Source: Saccharopolyspora_D taberi
GTDB lineage: Bacteria; Actinomycetota; Actinomycetes; Mycobacteriales; Pseudonocardiaceae
DNA: 64,000 nucleotides
Reading direction: 5' to 3'
NCBI RefSeq assembly: GCF_039534165.1
Contig: NZ_BAAAUX010000011.1
Location: 434,001 to 498,000, forward strand
Shown here: positions 59,813 to 64,000 of the stretch, one piece after another
How positions within the stretch are numbered: the first letter of the stretch is position 1
Layout: every line of letters begins with the position of its first letter
Notes under the pieces: model-generated
The model's database searches: none
What the model was told of the DNA's origin: nothing
What the model saw: the letters and a program-made list of their open reading frames with translations, nothing else
Made by a program: the position numbers and the translations under genes

Positions 59813-60577
59813 ATGCTCAGCAACTATCCCGACCTGAACAGCAAGATCGTGCTCATCACCGGGGGATCCCGCGGCATCGGCGCGCAGACCGCACGGGCCT
59901 TCGCCGCCCAGGGCGCCAAGGTCTGCGTGGTCGGGCGCGACCAGGACGCCCTGGCCGCGGTCGTCGCCGGTATCACCGACCGGGGCGGCACCGCGATCAG
60001 CGCCGCGTCCGATGTCACCGACTCCACCGCGCTGGAGCGCGTGCGGGAACAGGTCGAGTCCCAGCTCGGCCCCGTAGACGTCCTCGCTTCCTTCGCCGGA
60101 GGCCAGGGCCGTCCGATCCCCGCCGCGGAACTGACCGAACAGCGCTGGCGTGAGGTGCTCGACTCCGATCTGACCTCGGCTTTCCTGACCATCCGGGCGT
60201 TCCTGCCCGGGATGCTCGAACGCGGCCGGGGCTCGATCATCACCATGTCCTCGGCCGCAGGCCGCCAGCCCAGCGAGGCCAACCTCGCCTACGGCGTCGC
60301 CAACGCCGGGCTGGTGATGCTCACCCGGCACCTGGCCGCCGAGATCGGGCCGCGCGGAATCCGCGTCAACTGCATCGCACCGTCCGCCGTGGAGACCGAG
60401 AAGACCCGGACCCACATGCCCGCCGAAGTGCGGCAGAAGATCGCCGACCTGCATCCGCTGCGCCGGATCGGAACCACCGACGACGTCTCCCAGGCCGCCC
60501 TGTTCCTCGCCTCCGAGGCGGCGTCCTGGCTGACCGGAATCACCATCGACGTCGCAGGCGGCCGGATCACTCACTGA
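59813..60577 (+). CDS. Short-chain dehydrogenase with the catalytic Lys replaced
   Basis: 254 residues. VLITGGSRGIGAQTARAFAA is the NAD(P) turn; the usual NAG is SFAGG; the Ser is in ITMSSAAGRQPSEANLAYGV. The catalytic Tyr-x-x-x-Lys reads YGVAN, so Lys is Asn. ITIDVAGGRITH ends the protein as in FabG-type SDRs. Without the Lys, dehydrogenase activity is doubtful, although some SDRs tolerate changes. It is in an operon with the upstream membrane protein and is followed by a small hairpin. Confidence 0.85.
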   Translation: MLSNYPDLNSKIVLITGGSRGIGAQTARAFAAQGAKVCVVGRDQDALAAVVAGITDRGGTAISAASDVTDSTALERVREQVESQLGPVDVLASFAGGQGRPIPAAELTEQRWREVLDSDLTSAFLTIRAFLPGMLERGRGSIITMSSAAGRQPSEANLAYGVANAGLVMLTRHLAAEIGPRGIRVNCIAPSAVETEKTRTHMPAEVRQKIADLHPLRRIGTTDDVSQAALFLASEAASWLTGITIDVAGGRITH

Positions 60578-60589
60578 AAAGAGAAAAAA

Positions 60590-60608
60590 CCCGACACAGG
60601 ATGTCGGG
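60590..60608. terminator. Short hairpin after the SDR gene
   Basis: CCCGACA and TGTCGGG form a seven-bp stem with a five-base loop, 12 bases after the stop and after an A-rich run (gaaaagagaaaaaac). A weak terminator, possibly effective in the opposite direction where the A run becomes a T run. Confidence 0.5.
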
Positions 60609-60680
60609 ATTCCGGGGAGATCATGGTTCACCGGTCGGCGTCAACCGCGGACCGGACCACACGGACGGACAAGGAGCCCA

Positions 60681-61616
60681 ATGGAATTCATGCCCGACAC
60701 ATCGGCACCGGACCTCCGGGGAAAGATCGCGCTGGTCGCGGGCGCCTCGCGGGGTGCGGGGCGCGGTATCGCCGTCCAGCTCGGCGCGGCGGGTGCGACG
60801 GTCTACGTCACCGGCCGCACGACGCGGGAGCAGCGCTCGGAGTACGACCGGCCCGAGACGATCGAGGAGACCGCGGAGCTGGTCACCGCCGCGGGCGGAA
60901 CCGGTATCGCGGTACCGACCGACCACCTGGCGCCCGAGCAGGTGCGCGCTCTGGCCGAGCGCATCGACACCGAGCAGGGACGGCTCGACGTGCTGGTCAA
61001 CGACGTCTGGGGCGGCGAGAAGCTGTTCGCGTTCGACACGCCGGTGTGGGAGCACGACCTCGACAAGGGACTGCGGTTGCTCCGGCTGGGCGTGGAGACG
61101 CACGCCATCACCAGCCACTTCCTGCTGCCGTTGCTCGTGCGGCAACCGGGCGGGCTCGTGGTCGAGATGACCGACGGGACGTCCGCGTACAACACAACGC
61201 ACTACCGCAACTCGTACTTCTACGACCTTGTCAAGAACAGCGTGCTGCGCATGGCCTTCGTGCAGGCGCACGAGCTGAAGCCGCACGGCGGGACAGCGGT
61301 GGCGCTCACCCCTGGCTGGCTGCGCTCGGAGATGATGCTCGACGGGTTCGGCGTCACCGAGGACAACTGGCGTGACGCGCTGACCACCGTGCCGCACTTC
61401 TGCATCTCGGAGAGCCCGGCGTACGTCGGACGCGCGGTCGTGGCGCTGGCAGGCGACGCCGACGTCGCGCGCCGGAACGGCCAATCGCTGTCGAGCGGGC
61501 AGCTCGCGCAGGAATACGGCTTCACCGACCTGGACGGCTCACAACCGGACTGCTGGCGCTACCTGGTCGAGGTCGAAGGCGCGGGCAAGCCCGCGGACCC
61601 GACCGGATACCGCTGA
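60681..61616 (+). CDS. Short-chain dehydrogenase, DHRS1-like
   Basis: 311 residues. IALVAGASRGAGRGIAVQLG is the NAD(P) turn; the catalytic Tyr/Lys are in SYFYDLVKNSVLRMAF; VNDVWGGEKLFAFDTPVWEH follows the family's longer substrate loop. The extended length and VALTPGWLRSEMMLDGFGV fit the DHRS1-like subgroup, whose substrate is unknown. AAGGAG precedes the ATG at 60681. It is followed by a strong palindromic terminator. Confidence 0.9.
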   Translation: MEFMPDTSAPDLRGKIALVAGASRGAGRGIAVQLGAAGATVYVTGRTTREQRSEYDRPETIEETAELVTAAGGTGIAVPTDHLAPEQVRALAERIDTEQGRLDVLVNDVWGGEKLFAFDTPVWEHDLDKGLRLLRLGVETHAITSHFLLPLLVRQPGGLVVEMTDGTSAYNTTHYRNSYFYDLVKNSVLRMAFVQAHELKPHGGTAVALTPGWLRSEMMLDGFGVTEDNWRDALTTVPHFCISESPAYVGRAVVALAGDADVARRNGQSLSSGQLAQEYGFTDLDGSQPDCWRYLVEVEGAGKPADPTGYR

Positions 61617-61637
61617 CCTGGTCCTGCCACCGCCCGT

Positions 61638-61669
61638 GCGCGCCAAGCGAACCGGTTCGCTTGGCGCGC
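61638..61669. terminator. Perfect 32-bp palindrome, probable terminator
   Basis: GCGCGCCAAGCGAACC (61638-61653) is followed directly by its exact complement (61654-61669). In RNA it would fold with a four-base loop. It lies 22 bases after the SDR stop and 67 before the next gene start. A DNA-binding role is an alternative. Confidence 0.7.
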
Positions 61670-61735
61670 TCCGTCCAATTTGGTCAAAACAGCCCGCGAG
61701 AGCCGTCAACAACAGGAAATCGAGGAGAACCGGCC

Positions 61736-62767
61736 ATGTGTGAATCATGCGCCACGCCTGCCGGCGGGGTGAGCCGGAGGAACGTGCTGCGGACAACCGT
61801 GGCAGCCGGACTGGCCGGTACGGCCGCACTCAGCGCCGCGTGTTCGGGCCCGGCGCCGGCTGCGGCGGCCGGACCGAGCGGGGTGCACCTGCGGTGGCTG
61901 GGCATAGCGGGCTGGGAAATGGCCTTCGACGGACACCGCCTGCTCATCGACCCCTACCTCACGCGCCAGCAGTACGCGGGCCCCGACGGCAAGATGGACA
62001 TGCGGTACCCGCTGGAGGTGAACGCGCGGATCATCGACTGGGTCCTCAGCGATCAGCTGGGTGGAGCGCCGGAGTTCATCCTCGCCACGCACGGGCACTG
62101 GGACCACCTCGCCGACGTGCCACCACTGCTGAACCATCCGAAGTGGACCGATCAGCGCATCCGGGTACTCGGCGGCGAAACGCACCTGAACCTCGTGCGC
62201 GCGATGGGCATCCCGCCCGCGCGCGAGCCCGACCTGGTGCTGGTCACCGGCGGTGAACACCTGCGCTTCCCACTGCGCAGCAACGAAAAGCCGCGACCCG
62301 ACTACACCATCGAGGTGTTCCGCAGCCTGCACAGCCAGCTGGGTGGATACGGCTTCGCACCGGCCGGAACCCTGACCACCCCGCCGCGGAAACCGACAAC
62401 ACTCGGCGAACTCGTCGAGGGCGGCTCCTTGGGCTACCAGATCACCGTGGGAGACCGACTGCGCGTGATGTTCCTCAGCGGCACCGCCAACTTCGCCGAG
62501 CGGGAGGTCGCCGGGGCCAGGCCGGACGTGCTCGTACTCGGCGCCAGCGGCAACGCCGCGGTGCACGACTACTTCGAACGTGCGCTGGAGGCGCTGGGCT
62601 GGCCACGGATCGTCATCCCCTCCCATCACGACGACATGGTCACGCCCCTGGACGCCCCAGAGGTGCACAACGGGGTCAACCGGGAGGTCGTCACCACCCT
62701 GCAGAACATCCTCGGCGACCGGGGGCAGGTCCTCGACCCGCGCCACCTCCAGCAGTTCGAGATCTGA
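61736..62767 (+). CDS. Exported metallo-beta-lactamase-fold hydrolase, Tat lipoprotein
   Basis: 343 residues from ATG 61736 (GAGGAGAA upstream). MCESCATPAGGVSRRNVLR contains the twin-arginine motif, then a hydrophobic stretch ending LSAAC, a lipobox. The metal site is THGHWDHLADV (HxHxDH); FRSLHSQLGGYGF, MFLSGTANFAE and VIPSHHDDMVTPLD supply the later ligands. This is the UlaG-like/lactonase-like group of surface metallo-hydrolases. An unusual CxxC precedes the Tat motif at the very N terminus. Substrate unknown. Confidence 0.85.
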   Translation: MCESCATPAGGVSRRNVLRTTVAAGLAGTAALSAACSGPAPAAAAGPSGVHLRWLGIAGWEMAFDGHRLLIDPYLTRQQYAGPDGKMDMRYPLEVNARIIDWVLSDQLGGAPEFILATHGHWDHLADVPPLLNHPKWTDQRIRVLGGETHLNLVRAMGIPPAREPDLVLVTGGEHLRFPLRSNEKPRPDYTIEVFRSLHSQLGGYGFAPAGTLTTPPRKPTTLGELVEGGSLGYQITVGDRLRVMFLSGTANFAEREVAGARPDVLVLGASGNAAVHDYFERALEALGWPRIVIPSHHDDMVTPLDAPEVHNGVNREVVTTLQNILGDRGQVLDPRHLQQFEI

Positions 62768-62802
62768 CCGGCACTTCCGCCGGTGTTGCCCTCGACGCCG
62801 GG

Positions 62803-63819
62803 TCAGCGGCGGGCGTAGACGTAGGGCTTGAGCGGGGGCTCGGACCGGACGTGGGGATAGGCCACCAACTCGACGAGGACGGTGTCCCACAGGTCGACGT
62901 ACTTGCCGGGGAAGGTCAGCGGGTCCACTCCCGGCATGAACAGCTGACCGCACGTGTCCGACGGCACGCGCTCGGGATCAGCGGGCCCGGGATGGGTGAG
63001 CGCGTCCATGGCAAGGGCGTAGGCGACGGGATCGTACGTGCCGACGGCGAGGTGGTCGGCCACATGCAGCGGGCAGACGTCCTGCACCGCGACGTTGGTG
63101 ATGCTGCCTCCCCCACCGTGCAGGGAGGTCGTACCCGAGTCGTCGAGGTTGGGCGTCACGAACTGGTCGGTGTGGGAGTAGATGTCGGTGTAGGAGATAC
63201 CGGCGAAGGTCTCCTGGTAGGAGTTGGTCGCCCTGGTCAGCTCGGAGTGGTAGCGCTGCTGTTGCAGCGCGGGCGCGCAACCCGGGACGCACATCCCGTC
63301 GACCGTCAGGCTGCCGTGGTTGGTGGCGGCCAGAGCCACGTAGTCATCGACCCCGGCCCGGATGTCGGGCCAGAACCGGAGCGCGAACCGAGGCACGAGA
63401 CCGCCCTGGCTGAAGCCGACGATGTCGACCTTGTGACCGCTGGCTCCGCTGATCTCCCGGACCGCGTGCACGACGTACTCGGCCGACACCTGGACGTCGT
63501 TCATCGCGCTGTCGGGCAACGCCACCGAGCAGTACGGCCAGCCCAGCTGGTCCAGCGCGGCGAACCAGTTCCCGTCGAAGTTCGTGCCCGGATCCAGCGT
63601 GGTTCCATGGATCAACAGCACCACGTCACGGCCGGCGCCACGAACATCGGAAGTGCAGCGCAGGCTCTGCCGCAAGCGATCCTCCGGCACCGAAAGCGCG
63701 GGACCGGGCTGATCGACCGGAGCGAACTCGGGCTGGGCGGCGGCGGGTGCGGCCAGGCCGGGTAACAGGGCGAACACGACCGCAGCGACTGCCGCGATAC
63801 CGCGGGTGAACCTCGCCAT
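62803..63819 (-). CDS. Secreted lipase (class 2 / CalB-like alpha/beta hydrolase)
   Basis: 338 residues. A Sec signal peptide is clear (RFTRGIAAVAAVVFALLPGL, cleavage near AAAAQ). VVLLIHGTTLDPGTNFDGNW is the oxyanion region; DIVGFSQGGLVPRFALRFWP holds the nucleophile Ser; YSHTDQFVTP supplies the Asp and PLHVADHLAVGT the His. Two Cys pairs (CVPGCAP and others) point to disulfides. The arrangement matches extracellular lipases of the Candida antarctica lipase B-like bacterial group. AGGAGC precedes the ATG. Confidence 0.9.
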   Translation of the reverse strand: MARFTRGIAAVAAVVFALLPGLAAPAAAQPEFAPVDQPGPALSVPEDRLRQSLRCTSDVRGAGRDVVLLIHGTTLDPGTNFDGNWFAALDQLGWPYCSVALPDSAMNDVQVSAEYVVHAVREISGASGHKVDIVGFSQGGLVPRFALRFWPDIRAGVDDYVALAATNHGSLTVDGMCVPGCAPALQQQRYHSELTRATNSYQETFAGISYTDIYSHTDQFVTPNLDDSGTTSLHGGGGSITNVAVQDVCPLHVADHLAVGTYDPVAYALAMDALTHPGPADPERVPSDTCGQLFMPGVDPLTFPGKYVDLWDTVLVELVAYPHVRSEPPLKPYVYARR

Positions 63820-63879
63820 GGGGAGCTCCTTCTGGGCTGTGCCAACCGAAACTGGCGGGCGACGGGGCGAGCGGGAGCG

Positions 63880-64000
63880 TACCGGGAACGGGTCTCGTGG
63901 TCACCGCCGTGATCGGGCTGATCGCGGCCTTCTCAATGCGCGAGACCGCCGGGGAGTCCGTTGCTCCGGGCGGAAGATCTCGCCGGCGAGCGTTGATCAG
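63880..64000 (+). pseudogene. Possible C-terminal remnant of an MFS transporter
   Basis: Plus-strand frame reads GTGLVVTAVIGLIAAFSMRE then TAGESVAPG and RSRRRAL to the window end. A last membrane helix followed by M-R-E-T-A-G is typical of the end of metabolite:H+ symporters. No upstream part exists in the 60 bases after the lipase start, so this can only be a fragment. Confidence 0.35.

Overview
The window is high-GC actinomycete chromosome, most likely from a Pseudonocardiaceae-type organism such as Amycolatopsis, Saccharopolyspora or a relative. The signs are very GC-rich codon use, frequent GTG starts, a WhiB protein, a relic of a gamma-butyrolactone-receptor-type TetR gene, many MarR/TetR/XRE regulators divergent from transporters, and a mycobacteria-like PacL/CtpC metal-efflux pair. 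No rRNA, tRNA, CRISPR array or complete mobile element was seen.

Layout. Positions 1-7.4 kb hold the start of a lipid/polyketide locus: a fatty-acyl-AMP ligase overlapping a type I PKS whose N-terminal carrier domain resembles that of Pks13 and which runs off the left edge, plus a divergent MFS exporter. Positions 7.3-16.8 kb hold a WhiB gene, a small membrane protein whose stop codon is completed by an IS5-like relic, an operon of MFS, alcohol dehydrogenase and hydrolase followed by a GMC oxidoreductase, its divergent MmyB-type regulator, and a secreted peptidase-like hydrolase. Positions 16.8-19.7 kb are decayed: relics of a butyrolactone receptor, half an MFS gene and a frameshifted amine oxidase surround an intact CoA-transferase. 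Positions 19.8-36.5 kb are regulator/effector pairs with visible operators: MarR/NmrA-DoxX-YcaC, TetR/MMPL-YhgE, MarR/MFS, and XRE-cupin/methyltransferase.

Positions 36.7-41.2 kb carry a VanZ-RDD membrane protein and a beta-galactosidase/galactokinase pair. Positions 41.4-45.5 kb carry an 8-bp tandem repeat, a GT-B-like protein and an NB-ARC/TPR STAND ATPase with a possible amyloid-signalling motif at its N terminus.

Positions 45.7-52.6 kb form a coherent zinc-homeostasis island. Three near-identical 19-bp Zur-type boxes precede (i) a methyltransferase, HMA-like protein, PacL and CtpC-type P1B-ATPase operon, (ii) a Fur/Zur-family gene that lacks the usual histidine cluster, and (iii) an operon of a small CxxxxC protein, a COG0523 GTPase and a WD40 protein. 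This is the strongest candidate for a little-described system here.

Positions 53.4-58.4 kb encode L-carnitine catabolism (cdhC, cdhA and a cdhB-like thioesterase) with an unusual XRE-TetR double-HTH regulator and a divergent NCS1 permease that may bring in the substrate. Positions 58.5-64 kb hold a MarR gene, membrane and SDR genes, a Tat/lipoprotein metallo-hydrolase, a secreted lipase and an MFS relic. Starts were chosen by ribosome-binding sites and domain boundaries. All functions are inferred from sequence reading; no database search was run.
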